A DNA stretch of 64,000 nucleotides from Jacaranda mimosifolia (lineage: Eukaryota > Streptophyta > Magnoliopsida > Lamiales > Bignoniaceae): the NCBI GenBank assembly GCA_018894105.1, contig CM032124.1, positions 4,325,501 through 4,389,500 on the forward strand, read 5' to 3'. Below are positions 1-12,065 of this stretch, in pieces (within the stretch, counting starts at the first letter, position 1; each line of letters begins with the position of its first letter). The position numbers and the translations under genes were made by a program. The notes beneath the pieces are model-generated. The model did no database searches and was not told where the DNA came from. It saw only the letters and a list, made by a program, of their open reading frames with translations.

Positions 1-1063
1 AAATGATAGTGGATACTTTATGTCAAATCAAATTTGAATTTGATTGATTTGTAATACGATGATATGATAGGTTTATGTCACGCCCCACTCAAGGCAGCAC
101 CTAAGCTGAGGTGCCACTCAGTTCAATCTTAAATTGAACCCAAAATACAAATCAAAAGACCTATAATCAAACATTTCGAACTTATCAGAAATAGCAGCAG
201 ATTCCAACTTAAACAAACCTTAAACAAACTCGTAATAGATAGTAAATATACTAAACACATGCCACCAAATCTAAAATCCAATTTATCAGAAGCAGCGAAA
301 ATTTCAAACTTAATTGATTCATCAAATCATTAAGTAAATACCAGGATTCACTTTCTTATATCTAGCCACATTTACATGCTTTAAGTCATCAGCATCAACA
401 TGATATTATCGCAACGTCTCACGTACAAGCTAAATATTCAGATGATTCCATATATATACATTTAAACACCTACTTTATTACAACAGATAATTTTCTTCCA
501 ATTCAAACCAGAAATCCGCATCCATCACTTATCCCTGTCTGAGAAAATCAAAGTAATACAAGGGGGTAAGTCCAAAGGCTTAGTGAGGGATAATCGTAAT
601 AGTAACTATAGAGATCAGTTGAGGAAGAATCAACTCAATAGATTATCGTTAGTCAATAAGAACAAGAGCATATTAAGCGATTACCGATAGATTCCATTCA
701 GACAAACCAGATCAGACTATAGGAGGATCTAATACAAATAGACAAATAGATCAAATTAAGCAATCAGAATAAAGTCGGGCAAAATTTTGAATTCCAAGTT
801 TATTAGAAGTAAGTGGCTCAGGAGTTGTGGCTATTGGCTTGAATAACCCGGGATCGTCTTAGCCGGATCAGTTCAGGAAGAATGGTCCATCTCAACCAAA
901 TCAGTGTAGGAGGAAATACAAACGGCTCATCCGGCTTAGACAATGGCCCGATCTAGATCAAGAAACTTTCATAACCTTGTTGCTCTATGAATAGAATATG
1001 AGCAATCCGAATACATTCAAAAAATGAAACAGAACATGTCGATTAGATTTCCTTATCACAAGT

Positions 1064-1262
1064 TTTAGGCTTACAGATTATCCCATGCACCTAGCAAGGC
1101 TTAACGTCCTAGGGCTTACAGCTTATCCCAGGCACACAATTGGGATTAACATCCCACTACTTAATCAAAATTTAGGGCTTATGGCTTATCCTATGCTCAC
1201 ACAACAGGGATTAATGTCCTAGGGCTTACGGCTTATCCCATGCTTACATAGCATGGATTAAT
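1064..1262. repeat. Degenerate tandem repeat inside the solo LTR
   Basis: Four diverged units follow one another, each built on GGCTTAYRGCTTATCCCATGC, then a short variable stretch, then GGATTAAYGTCCTA. Spacing is about 45-65 bases. The array belongs to the LTR and is not coding. Confidence 0.7.
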
Positions 1263-2960
1263 GTCCTAAAATAACAATACAGATAGATAACATATAGTCA
1301 AATAACTGATCGAATAGATAACAAACAGTCGGATAGCAGATCGAATAGATAACAATACTGACAATTCAGAACAATATAGAAATGCCGACAAGGAAACAAA
1401 TAATAGAACAAAATAGAAAGGATAAGCTAACATGGCCAATTAAAAACTATAACAAATAACATCTGTGCCGACAAGGTAAAAGATAATAGAACAAGATGGA
1501 ACAGATAACAGATAGGTACAAATAACATATAGGAGTTTTTGGTGCCAAAACAGATAGAATTCGAAATCAATAACAGACAATAACCTACTCAGGGGTGTAC
1601 AAATCAGATAACAAATATCAATCGAGAACTCAACAATTCTCAAATTTAAACAAAACAGAACAATTCTCATATTTCAACAAAACAAAATACGATACAGAAA
1701 CAGAAAATCCTCACAAGGGTCAATCCACAATATCAGATAAATAAAGGAAGTGCTAGAATGGTAGACCCTCACTTTTGTAGTTCTCAGATATAGCAACCAC
1801 AACCAGCAATCCTATTGGTCGGCAGGATCCATTTTGTCGTCATCTAAACAAAAGGGTATTTACCATTACAATTCTCCTTTGATTCTTAATATGCATAATT
1901 AACTATTAACAATCTCCAAAACCTCTAATTAACCAACTAATATACTAATCAAGATCCGACCAAATCTATCGGTACAAGGTATGCTAATTAAGACGATTAC
2001 TACAGAAATAATTACGAAATTATTTCGATCCCAATAATAGAATGAATTATAGTCTTTGATTCATGATTCCCAATACATCGTCCTAAATTAACAACAGTCC
2101 ATTTAACAAAATTATCCTCAATGTTAGTACTTAGGTCCCAAATATATATAAAATCCTCAAGTTAGGGTTTAATCCTTTAATAAACTTTAATCAATCCAAG
2201 TTACCACATAGTATTATATATCCGGGCCCACTGTGCATGTACATATATGTATGTGTATATATATATCCAAGCATGAGGTACATGTCCAACGTCATATATC
2301 ACATCCTCAATTGACATATTATAAGATTTGTAGGAGAAATAGTATAATATACATATATATTTCAATATCATTCCACTTCCAACACAAGAGTGATATAGGA
2401 TATCCGGAATCACAAACCAAGCACATAAGTGCAATCGTCATGTCGAGGAGGCAAAACTGTCTCTCTGCCATTGCCGCGTTAATGCCACCACTTAGAGAAG
2501 CCTCTCACTATGAGCTTTCCAACGCCCAGCTCTGTTTTTAGTTTCTCCTCCGAAAAGAGCCTCAATCGCCGCCCCAAAGTCTTGAAATGCTCCTTGCTCC
2601 ACCATGAAGAACTCGCCAGTTTCAAACTCTACCACCATGTGAATCAGACATGCAGTAGCACTACCTTGTTCCTTTAGCTGTGGGCTTTCAGAAAAACTAC
2701 CCAGAAGCACCTTTCCGCCACTGCTCCACAGTCATCTGCTCGGACCACTGAGGTGGGTTTCTTCAACCTTCTTAGTTTCGGTGCTCCTATGCTCAGAACT
2801 CTGCCAGTTGTGTCAGGTGGTTGCCGAGGGTATGGGAAAGGAGATAACTTGTTGGGTTTGGAGAAAGGGGCTTGCCAGAAAGAAATTGCAGATGGAAGAA
2901 GGGTTTGGACGCGGGAAGAAGAAGAAGAAGAAGGAATGGGGGTGAAATGTGAAGTGTGGT

Positions 2961-2967
2961 ATTTATA
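2961..2967 (-). promoter_or_regulatory. LTR TATA box
   Basis: The minus strand reads CCCTATAAATACCACAC here, a good plant TATA box about 330 bases inside the 5' end of the LTR. That is where an LTR promoter is expected, so transcription would run leftward across the LTR. Confidence 0.55.
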
Positions 2968-3304
2968 GGGACCTCTTTCTAAAATTTTCAAAATGACCCC
3001 TAAATTCTGCCCAACTTCCAATTGAGTCATCCAAGGATTCCATAGCCTTCAATTCGATCCCAAGACAATGTGGGTGCATGACATTAGGCCCTTTGACCCA
3101 AAATTATTCCATGCAAACCCCCAAGACTTCTCAAGTTAGTCTAATCAAGTCTTTCTTAATTCCACATTGACCCCAAAACTTCCAAAATCTTTGCTATCAA
3201 GTCCTTTTTAATTAATTTCGAGCCCTAAAATTTGATAAACCAAAATCTTAATTTCTATGTCTCGATTTTTCCAAAATTCTAAATTTTATGGGTGTTACAG
3301 TTTA

Positions 3305-3404
3305 GAAAGAGTTTTGAGAAGAAAATGTGTACTTTTCTGAAAAAATTTGTGAGAAAGTACACATTTTTCTGAAAATAAAGCTTGGAAATGAAAACAAACA
3401 GGCC
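3305..3404. repeat. Hairpin repeat, probable MITE remnant
   Basis: The arms GAAAATGTGTACTTTTCT and AGAAAGTACACATTTTTC are inverted copies around a short loop. The stretch ends AAAACAAACAGGCC, resembling the terminus of small non-autonomous DNA elements. The left side is cut off by the solo LTR inserted at 3300, so neither the full length nor the TSD can be read. Confidence 0.4.
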
Positions 3405-3410
3405 GTTACC

Positions 3411-5804
3411 AAAGTCCCTTTTTTATTTTCTCCTGATAAATGGGTTGCTGCTATGAGTGAAGAGATGGAGTCTCTACACAAGAATAGTACATGGGAGTTG
3501 GTTGATGTACCCAAAGGGCAGAAGATTGTAGGTTGCAAATGGATCTACAAGAAGAAGGAAGGTATTCCTTAGGGGTGAGCAAAATTCTCCATTAACCGAA
3601 AAAACCGATTAACCGACCGAACCAAAACCGAATTTACCAAACCGTTTTGTCCAGTTAATTTTCGGTTCGGTTAACGGTTAATTTTTTAGAAATTTTCGGT
3701 TAACAGTGCGGTTCGGTTAATTTTCCATAAAAAATCGGTTAAAACCGATTTAACCGAATTTTTATAAATTCCCAAACATTGTGTAGGTTGCTCGATTTTT
3801 TCTTTATAAATTATATAAATATGGAAATAAGCATATGTGAACTAAAAATAATAAGAAGTAGCTTTAGATTTATAAAGTTCAGGTTGTATTCTTTTTGAAT
3901 TGTTTACTAGAAAACTACTTATGCAAATACATTCTCAGTTAAATAAAATTTTAATTTTTGAATTGAGTCCATTTAATTCTAGATTTTTCTTGTTGTAATC
4001 TAATTAGAAGATATTCAAAAGTTCTTCAAAAGCTAGCTAAACAGGGGTAAAAGGTATGACAATTTTTAGGTGTATTACTTACTAATACATGTTACTTGTT
4101 CTATAGTATTGAAAGTTCTTTATTATGATTTTAAAAATAATTAGATTGCTTGTTTTTACTTGAATCGAAATAATTAAGTTTTTGTTTCAACTATAATATT
4201 ATATTGTTGAATAATAATATTGAAAAAAAATATCAAATAAAGATTGGTCAATTGGTAAATTATCCAAACCGAACTGAAATTTTTCGATTAATTTTACCGG
4301 TTAACCGAAAATTTCGGTGCGGTAAACGGTTAAATTTTTTTATACATTTTCGGTGAATTAACCGATCGGTTCGGTTGGTTAATTTACCGAACCGACCGAT
4401 GCTCACCCCTAGTATTCCTGGTGTTGAAGATGCTAGATACAAGGCGCGATTGGTTGCTAAGGGTTTTACTCAGAGAGAGGGAGTTGACTTTCATGAAGTA
4501 TTCTCCCCAGTTGCAAAACATACTTCCATTCGTGTTCTACTTGCCATGGTTGCTTTATTTGATATGAAGCTGGAGCAAATGGATGTGAAAACAGCATTTT
4601 TGCATGGTGAGTTGGAGGAACAAATCTACATAAGTCAACCAGAAGGATTCATTGTTCCCGGGAAACAAAATCAAGCATGTCTTTTGAAGAGGTCATTTTA
4701 TGGCCTGAAGCAGTTTCCCAAGCAGTGGTATAAAAGGTTTGATACTTTTATTACCAAGATAGGATATACTAGAAACAAATTTGATTGTTCTGTATATTAC
4801 AAAATTTGTAGTGATAGCCTTCTCGTATATTTGCTGTTGTACGTTGATGATATGTTGATTGCGTCTAGAAACATATCTGAGATCAACCAATTAAAAGCTC
4901 AGCTAAGTGAAGAATTTGAGATGAAGGATTTGGGCGGTGCAAAGAAAATTTTGGGTATGGAGATCATCCGGGACAGACACGCAGGATTGTTGTACTTGTC
5001 TCAACAACATTACATTGAGAAAGCACTTGAGCGATTTGGGATCGATAAGTCCAAGCCAGTTAGTACGCCACTTGCAGCTCATTTCAGGCTCTCATCAGAT
5101 TTATCACCAAGTACTGAGGAGGAGGTGGAGCACATGTCAAATGTGCCATATGCTAGTGCAGTGGGTAGCTTTACGCCATGGTGTGCACTAGGCCAGACAT
5201 TTCACATGCAGTCAGTGTTGTGAGCAGGTATATGCACAAGCTAGGAAAGACTCATTGGCAGGCTGTGAAATGAATCATGAGGTATCTGAGAGGCTCTGCA
5301 GGTAGATGTTTGAGGTATAGTTAATCGAATTCTACTACAAGAATTATTGGCTATGTGGATGCGGATTATGCAGGAGATTTGGACAGCAGAAGGTCCATGA
5401 TGGGCTATGTGTTTTGTGTATCAAGTTGTACGGTTAGCTGGATGGCGACTTTGCAGTCATCATTTGCATTGTCCACAACAGAATCTGAGTACATGGCTTT
5501 GGTTGAAGGCATTAAAGAAGGCATTTGGCTAAAGGGGCTGATTGATGATATGGGTATGACTTCTGAGATCACTAAGGTATTTTGTGACAGTCAAAGTGCC
5601 ATACACTTGTCAAAGAATCAAGCATTTCATGAGAGAACAAAGCACATAGATGTGAGGTATCACTTTGTTCGGAATATGGTGTCCCAAGTGTTGGTTGACA
5701 AAGTTGGGACTAAGGATAATCCGGCAGACATGTTGACTAAGGCTGTTCCAGGAATCAAATTCGAGCATTGCTTGGATTTGATTAATGTTTGTAGACTCAG
5801 ATAA
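3411..5804 (+). pseudogene. Copia pol remnant: reverse transcriptase and RNase H
   Basis: The N-terminal RT part (to 3569) carries WVAAMSEEMESL and the VGCKWIYKKK motif. The frame resumes after the MITE at 4412 with [23 protein letters not shown] and the catalytic LLLYVDDM motif near 4840. Near 5170 a frameshift replaces the usual SLMYAMVCTRPDISH segment, and the frame ends at 5223. The RNase H part (5355-5804) has DADYAGDLDSRRS, STTESEYMAL, CDSQSAIHLSKN and the terminal RTKHIDVRYHFVR, all in order. A stop also lies between the two halves near 5271. The product would copy element RNA into DNA in cytoplasmic particles; this copy cannot do so. Confidence 0.88.
3570..4411. mobile_element. Non-autonomous hAT element (MITE-like), 842 bp
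   Basis: The terminal inverted repeats are perfect over 12 bases (TAGGGGTGAGCA and TGCTCACCCCTA). The element is flanked by an exact 8-bp duplication, GTATTCCT, at 3562-3569 and 4412-4419, the hAT signature. Both ends carry many copies of CCGAACC/GGTTAA-type motifs in opposite orientation, probable transposase-binding repeats. The centre is AT-rich and non-coding. It sits inside the Copia RT domain. Confidence 0.92.
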
Positions 5805-5866
5805 CAAGCCCTATTGGGGGTAGGGACAAAGAAGATGAATGGAAATTTCAAGTCAAGGTGGAGAAT

Positions 5867-6541
5867 TGTTGTTTTTGCCTTGAAATTTGAGGTAAAATTG
5901 ACAAGGAACGGAAGAAATAGAGCGAAACGAAGCAAAGTGGTCGAGATGGGCTCGAGAACACACCCCGACGCATGTTGGAAGGACGCCGCGCGCCGGGGCC
6001 CGAGGTAAGATGCACCAGGGCGTGTACAAGGGAGAAAAGGGCGCAAAAAGACGCATCGGGCGCCCCGGCGCAAGTTTTTTTTGCCCCGGCGCGTAGTGAA
6101 CAGTAACTTTGCACCGAGGCTCAAGTTTTTTGCGCCCCAGCGCAAAGTTTCTGCCCTTGTGTTAGAAAGGTGCGCTGGGGCGCAAGTTTTGTGCACCCCA
6201 GCGCGCGACGCAATCCCATTGGCCTTAGGTTTCGGTTTTCGACTATAAATATTAGTTTTTTCTTTCGGGAAAAGTATCACGAATATAACACAAGGGCTTC
6301 TTTACTACTTTTGAGTAATTCTCTCAAGACGGAGTTTAGAACGAGGGTGTTAGGTGTTGTCGTGAGATTTGTGGGATTCAAGTTTGTACTTGCACATTGA
6401 TTTGAGATCAATAAAATTCCTTTTCTTTGTCGGGTGGATTAGGCACATCACCGAACCACGTTAAATCTTGTTGTCACTTTACATCGAATTACTTTACTAT
6501 TATTTCATTGTTTTCGCAATAGATCCTCCTGAGTTACAACA
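5867..6541 (+). repeat. Copia 3' LTR
   Basis: The LTR starts TGTTG directly after the polypurine tract and ends CAACA, about 675 bases. Inside are a GC-rich block (5968-6212), a TATA box (ACTATAAATATT, near 6242) and a polyadenylation signal (CAATAAAATTCC, near 6410), in the order expected of U3-R-U5. No partner 5' LTR is in the window. Confidence 0.75.
5968..6212. repeat. GC-rich repeated motif in the LTR U3 region
   Basis: Variants of GCGCCCCGGCGCAAG and CGCCCCAGCGCAAAG recur at least five times, in both orientations, immediately upstream of the LTR TATA box. They contrast sharply with the AT-rich surroundings. A 206-residue antisense reading frame over this block is a by-product of its composition. 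Confidence 0.65.
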
Positions 6542-7638
6542 GTTTTTGTTCCGTTGTGGTCGCCACTTGTTTTGGTAGGTAAATTAATGAAGAATCCTAA
6601 GCTTGCTGATGAAATGAATTTTAACTAAGTGCCCGTTGGCCTTTTTCATTTTTTGCTCAAAATAAAATAAAAAATTATCAATTTTCTCATATTTTTACAT
6701 ATATTTTCATTCTACATATTTTTTCATACATACTATTACACTTTCTCTTTATTTTTACACTTCATTTTCTCCTACTCATATTTACACGACTTTTAATGCA
6801 AAAATACTATAATATCCAAATATAATTCATTTTTAATTATATATAATCATTTTATTATTTAAAAAAAATATTTAGATAATATTTTATTTTCAAAAACACA
6901 CTTATAATTAACTTTTTATCATTGTTTTATTAAAAAATAAAAATATCTCCAAAAAAATAAAATCAATCGCCCCTTATTTTTTCAAACTCAGTGCATTAGT
7001 CCCTTTCTTCAATATAGAAAAGTGGAAGCCACGGAAAAGATTTTCAAACCCACTTTTGTCTGGCGTTTCATAAGTCATATATTAATGGGATTTGATGTTT
7101 TCTATCTCACATTCGTTTGAGACTTGTGCAATGTTTTGTAGGGCCGATAGAACATGTTTTATAGCTGGCTTGCGCTAACTAAATATCAATTGGGACATTG
7201 ATAAGTTATTTTCACTATTTGATTCCTCATTACTTTTTATTTTTTTTCTAAATTTTTAAGTTGCCCCTTACAAAGTTTTAAATTGGCTTAATGGCCAGAA
7301 CATGCTAGATTCTATGGCGATTGAGGTTGAAACTATGTCAAGTATTATTATAATGTATTGCGTATTAATTTTATTGTGTTTTTGAATTAAAGTGAAAATT
7401 ATTAAAATTAATGGGCAGAATAAATTATTTGAAAAAACAAAATTTTGATACTGAAATGGGAAGATTACATACCCTTTCCAATGTCATATGTATATAAACC
7501 TTTTGTAAATGTATATGAAAAAAAAATAAAAGAAAATTTAAAAGGACCTTTAGATGATACCATTCACTATCAATATGGTTACCTTTTAATTGGGCAAAGT
7601 CGCATGTGGCATGTGATTATGATGCAAATGCATAGAGA
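6542..7638. other. AT-rich spacer, no recognised gene
   Basis: This stretch separates two Copia remnants. From about 6630 to 7000 it is extremely AT-rich, with runs of A and T that could be an eroded MITE, but no clean terminal repeats or TSD were found. A short open frame at 7445-7729 matches nothing known and overlaps the edge of the next LTR, so it is not called a gene. Confidence 0.4.
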
Positions 7639-10230
7639 AAAGATGGGGACCTTATCGGGTGGACATCCATTCTTTTCTTGGGAATATCTAATAGGAAACA
7701 AACAATATCTCAATCAATTAATTAGTTGAAATCGATGTTTTCCAATTTTGATTAAATGTTAATTTGGTTTGATTTTGGGACTTTCTTTTGAATCTTCTCC
7801 CATCCTATTCACTTCATAAATAGAAGTGTTCCTCAATTATTTGAACAAAATTAGTTGGGTGAAACTTATAAAGACACTCGATATGTAATTACATGATTGT
7901 ACTTCTTTTAGATTAGTTATCAAAATCTTGCCACATGTGATCCATGGATGTAAATTGAACTACCTGAATTATTGTGTGATTTATTATAACTCTCAATTGC
8001 ATGGTACTATTTTCATAACAAATTGGTATGATAGCCCAGCTGGGTGATTGTTCTTTGATCTTGGATCTTGGAGATGGTGTCCATAAATATGATTTGAAAA
8101 GTTTGATGGAAAATGAGGATGATATTCTTGACAAGACGGCTAGGGAAAAAAAATGTCTATAATCTAGTTAATGAGAAAGTCATCATGAAAGTGATTGCCC
8201 ATATTCAATTACACCATTCTAATTGTTGTCCCTTATGAGTTTGTGGAAAGGTGGAGAGGATATTTTGGAAAATAGTTTTCATACATTGATGCATAGCAGA
8301 CCAGACATGTCACACATTAGCATGGTGAGCCGATCTGTGGATTATCCTAAGAATTGACAGATTGTTAGATATTTGAAATACTTAAAGAGATATTATAAGT
8401 TTAGAGTTTTAATATGATAGTTTGGGGAACTCATTTTAGGGGTGGTAATTTTCAACATAATATGATAACTTGATACGAATTCGACATGAAAAATTGGGTT
8501 TGGATCGATCAATTTTGGATTCGGGTCTAATAAGATCAACACAAATAAGAACACGAAAAAAATGAGTTGGGTTGGGTTCAATTTCAGGTTACAAGAACAA
8601 CCACAAATTTGATTTTGGGTCACACGACAATTCAAATCCACATGAACCAACTCGACCCAATTCGAATTAAACAAATAAAATTAAAATTTTTTAGGACTAA
8701 AAATATAAAATAATAAAATAAAACTTGATAATTTTAACTTTAGTAATATCAAAATTACTACTTTGGTATTTCTCGGTCTTATTTATTTGGTTATTTTTGA
8801 GTATCCAAGTGGACATGAAAGTTGTCATGCAAAGAGTTGACAAAACACCGCTTTGACTACCGAATTGTCTTAGAAATTTTTCTTAACCCTTATACAATGC
8901 AAGATTTTGAATATATAAATAGACAATAATTCTTTCTATTGAAAGGTTATGAAAAATTCAATAGACTCAAGCAAGTTTTTATAATAAATTATGTGTCCAA
9001 TTAAAATACTTGTTTACTTATTTCCTTGATGATATATTTTTATTGATTTATGTGATTCTTAATTGAATCAATATAAAGTAAAAAAAAAAAATAATGTCAT
9101 TTTAATAAGTTAAAAGAGACAATTTGACTGATACAAAAGATACAAAAATTAAAGAGAGTGGGTGAATAAAACTTAAAAAAGTATGCAATTTTTAAAAAAT
9201 AAGATATTTTATGATTTCAATATTTTTATAATGCTGATAGATACTACAAAATGAAAGGAAAAAAAATCCTAAATTAATATATTATGTTGTTCAATTAATT
9301 TTTTTTTGAAAGCTGCTTTGTGAATTTATGATGAGAATTCCTTACTCTTATTTTAATTTACTAATAAATAAGAATATATAAAATTAAAAAAAAAAGTACC
9401 AAAAAACTTCTAAAACTTAAAACCAATGTTTGAAATAAGTATTTTAAATCAGGTTGGTAGGTTGGATTGGGTGGATTTTAATTGGCGAGTTGAGCTAATA
9501 AATATCGGGTAGATCTAAACTTGACCTGACATGATTCAGGTTGAGTTAGAGTTGAGCATTTTCAGGTTGTCTTGGTTGAACATTTCATGTTGTTATCAGG
9601 TTGGGTTAGGACTGAGCATTTTCAGGTTATCATTAGTTTGAGTTGGGTTTGGATTGAGGAAATTAATATTATACTCTTATTTTAACCCAACCCGAACCAC
9701 CCAAATTGCCACCCCTCTGTCTCATCTGATGGTAGAGATGCTGAAGTGGTGGCATCTCATGGTAATTTCATCAATATGATGACGAATATTGTTCCATAAT
9801 TTAGGGGCCTTTAGGGGCATGTTAATGTCTTCTATTTAGGTATTATTATGTTACATTGGCTTCTGAGCCAATGTGAAGATTTTTTGTGTTGTATCTCAAA
9901 ACTCATTAATTAATTGGATTTGGTTTCTCAATTAATTGATCATATTATTTTAGTTTGATTAGAATTTGATTCAATCTTTAGGAATAACTTTATTCTGATC
10001 TTATTCGATCTCATTTACTCCTATGAATAGGAGTATTTCTCAATTATTTAGAGCACCACTTAGACAAAAACTAATGAGAATACTCTCTAATCTTTCAATT
10101 GTACCTCTTATAGATCAATGATCAAACTCTACCACCTATAAACATAAATGTAGGAGCCCAAATTTAAATGAACTACATAAATCTCTTTATCATTTATTAC
10201 TCTCAATTTTTTGATGCCATTTTCATAACA
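7639..10230 (+). mobile_element. Degraded short Copia element with both LTRs
   Basis: The 3' LTR spans 9849-10230 (TGTTACATTGG to TTTTCATAACA). The 5' LTR is a diverged copy ending in the same TTTCATAACA at 8020; its start, near 7640, is estimated from LTR length. A primer-binding-site-like sequence, TGGTATGATAGC, follows at 8024-8035 and resembles the initiator-Met tRNA complement TGGTATCAGAGC. The only recognisable coding piece is an RT tail near 8285-8345 (SRPDMSHISMVSRS). Most of gag and pol is deleted, and a hAT-like element is inserted at 8435-9717. Confidence 0.6.
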
Positions 10231-10500
10231 CCTATTTTCACCGGCCCATTACAAAAAGTCGACCATCAAAAGTGGCTGAATTGTATCCACATCAACCTAC
10301 CAAATGTTTGGCATTTTCTGCTAAACAATTTCCTTGAATGTCTTGGACACACATATATTTTTGATGTCCATCTCAGGAGAGTTAATTTGACCTCAAGAAT
10401 AGGTGGACCTTAACAATTAAAGTCCGGGGGAACGGATTACTCCGGATTTTATCTTAATTAACTACGGAAGCTTACACGTTTTGTGCCATTAATATATTAT
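8269..10500. repeat. Left copy of a duplicated segment (pairs with 62868-63745)
   Basis: From ATAGTTTTCATACATTGATG through the Copia RT tail, the 3' LTR and about 260 bases beyond the LTR, this region aligns with 62868-63745 in the same orientation. The only large difference is the insertion at 8435-9717. Because similarity continues past the LTR end into CACCGGCCCATTAC and onward, a duplication of a longer segment explains it better than two independent insertions. Confidence 0.8.
8435..9717. mobile_element. hAT-like non-autonomous insertion, about 1.28 kb
   Basis: The ends are inverted: AGGGGTGGTAATTTT on the left and the complement of AGGGGTGGCAATTTGG on the right. The sequence is missing from the otherwise similar copy at 62868-63745, where GGGGAACTCAT runs straight into CTGGTGG; this direct comparison defines the insertion. 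The target duplication is imperfect, with only CTCAT shared. Subterminal GGTTGGGTT/AACCCAACC motifs point inward from both sides. No coding capacity was seen. Confidence 0.75.
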
Positions 10501-11568
10501 TATCTTACAGTTAGTAATCCAACTAATATATTGGGATGCAATGGACCAATTACTAATGTTTTATAGCTAAAATATTTATTAAGGTTTCAAATTTTCTATG
10601 TCACGATCATATATTTAGAATTGATCAAAAAAAGAATTTAATCATTCTGATTGTTATTACACGCATGTTGTCTTATGAAACCTTTAAAATACTCCATATT
10701 CATATGCATAAGGATATAACTTGCGACATCAATTTTTATTTAATTGTTTGATTAGTTGTTAAATAAAATTTGTTGAATTAAACTGTAATATTGAAAACAA
10801 TAATCGAGTATTTAAACCAGAGAAGAAAATAAATCAAAGAGCACCAAACAAAACATCAAAACAATGAATGAAAATGAAATCCTGTCTAGACTAGAATATT
10901 AACAATTAATCAATCTTAGATGGGCAAATAGAAGAACGACCTTGTCGACTTATATATGGAAGAAGGACGTGGGTGTTCATAAAAACGAACACAATAAGTT
11001 TTTGCTCAAACTAATTTATGGATTGACCCATCTTAGTTTGTGTATAAAATTTTGGTTTCCTAAAATGCGAAAGGATGAAATCAAATAATGCCCACAAAAT
11101 TAGGGCATTAATCTAATTTTTATTCTTAGTTTTAAAACAACAAGTCGAAACTACAAGTTATCTTTTTTATATTTTCAATGCGTTGCTAGCCAAAAGGGCT
11201 CTTTGCTTCAATAACGACTCTTTAATTTGTTTTTATTTTTAATTCCTTTTTTATTTCACCATTGTCAAAAGTGAAAAAAATGAATTATAGTTTTGAATAT
11301 GAAAACATGCTCATAGTTGGACATTTTCTCTAAAAATAATAATTAGGGTAGATATAGAAGTGAAAAATGTATATGTTTATCATTTTTACATCTAAGAAAT
11401 ATTTTTCAAATTATATGTCTATTTTTAGTTGTTTTGATGATAACGCATACGTTATATAAGTCGAATTTGAATTCCATTGATGCAATAGTAGGGAGGATAA
11501 AATATATCTGATAAAAATAAATAATGAAAATAAGTGGTATTCTCAATAAATATGTCTAGAAGTTGATA
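10501..11568. other. AT-rich spacer, no gene recognised
   Basis: No open frame, terminal repeat or RNA gene is convincing here. Near 10916-10951 lies a 36-base stretch also found inverted at 31404-31440 with four mismatches, suggesting a fragment of an unidentified dispersed repeat. Confidence 0.5.
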
Positions 11569-11810
11569 CGCCGTTTTGCGATGGATTTTGCGATAGAACA
11601 AATCAGTCGCAAAATACTTCGTCGCAATAATTTGCAATGAAAAAATCGGTCGCATTTTTGGGATGGAATTTTCCGTTGCAAATTCTGTCGCTATTTTGCG
11701 ATGGATTTTTGTTTGTCACAAGTGTTTAGCTTTTTGGTCATTTTTTGCGATGGATTTTTCCGTCGCAAAACGCAGTTTTTGAAGAATTTTTCTGTTGCAA
11801 AATATGTTTA
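11569..11810. repeat. CACTA left subterminal repeat region
   Basis: About six copies of the GCGATGGATTTT / TCCGTCGCAAA motif occur in alternating orientation. The terminal CACTA sequence that should precede them is absent. Confidence 0.8.
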
Positions 11811-12065
11811 ATTTTTGTTATTTTACAGCATTTTTTCAATATTAAAAACCTATAATCAATAATAGTATATTCATAAATCCAACACCACCACACTTAACGA
11901 TATTTATGACCATTAAATGATAAAACAACAAATCTTTCATAAAATCCAAATATAACATTAAAGAAACAAAAAATTATAAATTCAACAATATAAAAATATT
12001 AAATTATCAAAATATAATCAACTTTTAATGCAGTATGTGCCTAAATATTCATACATAAAAGTCAA

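Larger units (their letters stand above)
76..3299 (-). mobile_element. Solo LTR of a Ty3/Gypsy-type retrotransposon, 3.2 kb
   Basis: The unit begins TGTCACGCCCC and ends GGGTGTTACA, so on the minus strand it reads TGTAACACCC to GGGGCGTGACA, the TG..CA form of an LTR. It is flanked by a perfect 5-bp direct repeat, GTTTA, at 71-75 and 3300-3304, the duplication length left by a retroviral-type integrase. There is no internal domain and no second LTR, so it is a solo LTR left by LTR-LTR recombination. A TATA box lies on the minus strand near 2961-2967. Short reading frames inside (for example 2674-3030) match nothing I recognise and are treated as non-coding. The length and the TGTAACACC start fit Tekay/Retand-like Gypsy LTRs; that family name is inference. 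The solo LTR at 52916-56187 is a relative. Confidence 0.87.
3411..6541 (+). mobile_element. 5'-truncated Copia retrotransposon (pol end plus 3' LTR)
   Basis: This is the right part of a Ty1/Copia element: reverse transcriptase and RNase H remnants, a polypurine tract (GTCAAGGTGGAG, 5852-5863) and a 3' LTR. Gag, protease, integrase and the 5' LTR are absent; the left side meets a MITE-like piece and then the 3.2-kb solo LTR. The pol sequence resembles the Tork/Tnt1-like group, a judgement from motif wording only. A hAT MITE interrupts it at 3570-4411. Confidence 0.85.

Noticed and set aside
2674..3030. 118-residue minus-strand frame in the first solo LTR
   Set aside because: It starts at the LTR TATA region and is proline/serine-rich without a domain; long plant LTRs often contain such chance frames.
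5660..6280. 206-residue open frame on the minus strand
   Set aside because: It spans the RNase H end, the polypurine tract and the GC-rich LTR block, so it cannot be one gene; its length reflects GC composition.
6632..7000. Candidate MITE in an AT-rich block
   Set aside because: TGCCCGTTGGCC on the left has no convincing inverted partner on the right and no TSD was found.
7445..7729. 94-residue plus-strand frame
   Set aside because: AT-rich composition, no motif, and overlap with the probable 5' LTR of the short Copia element.
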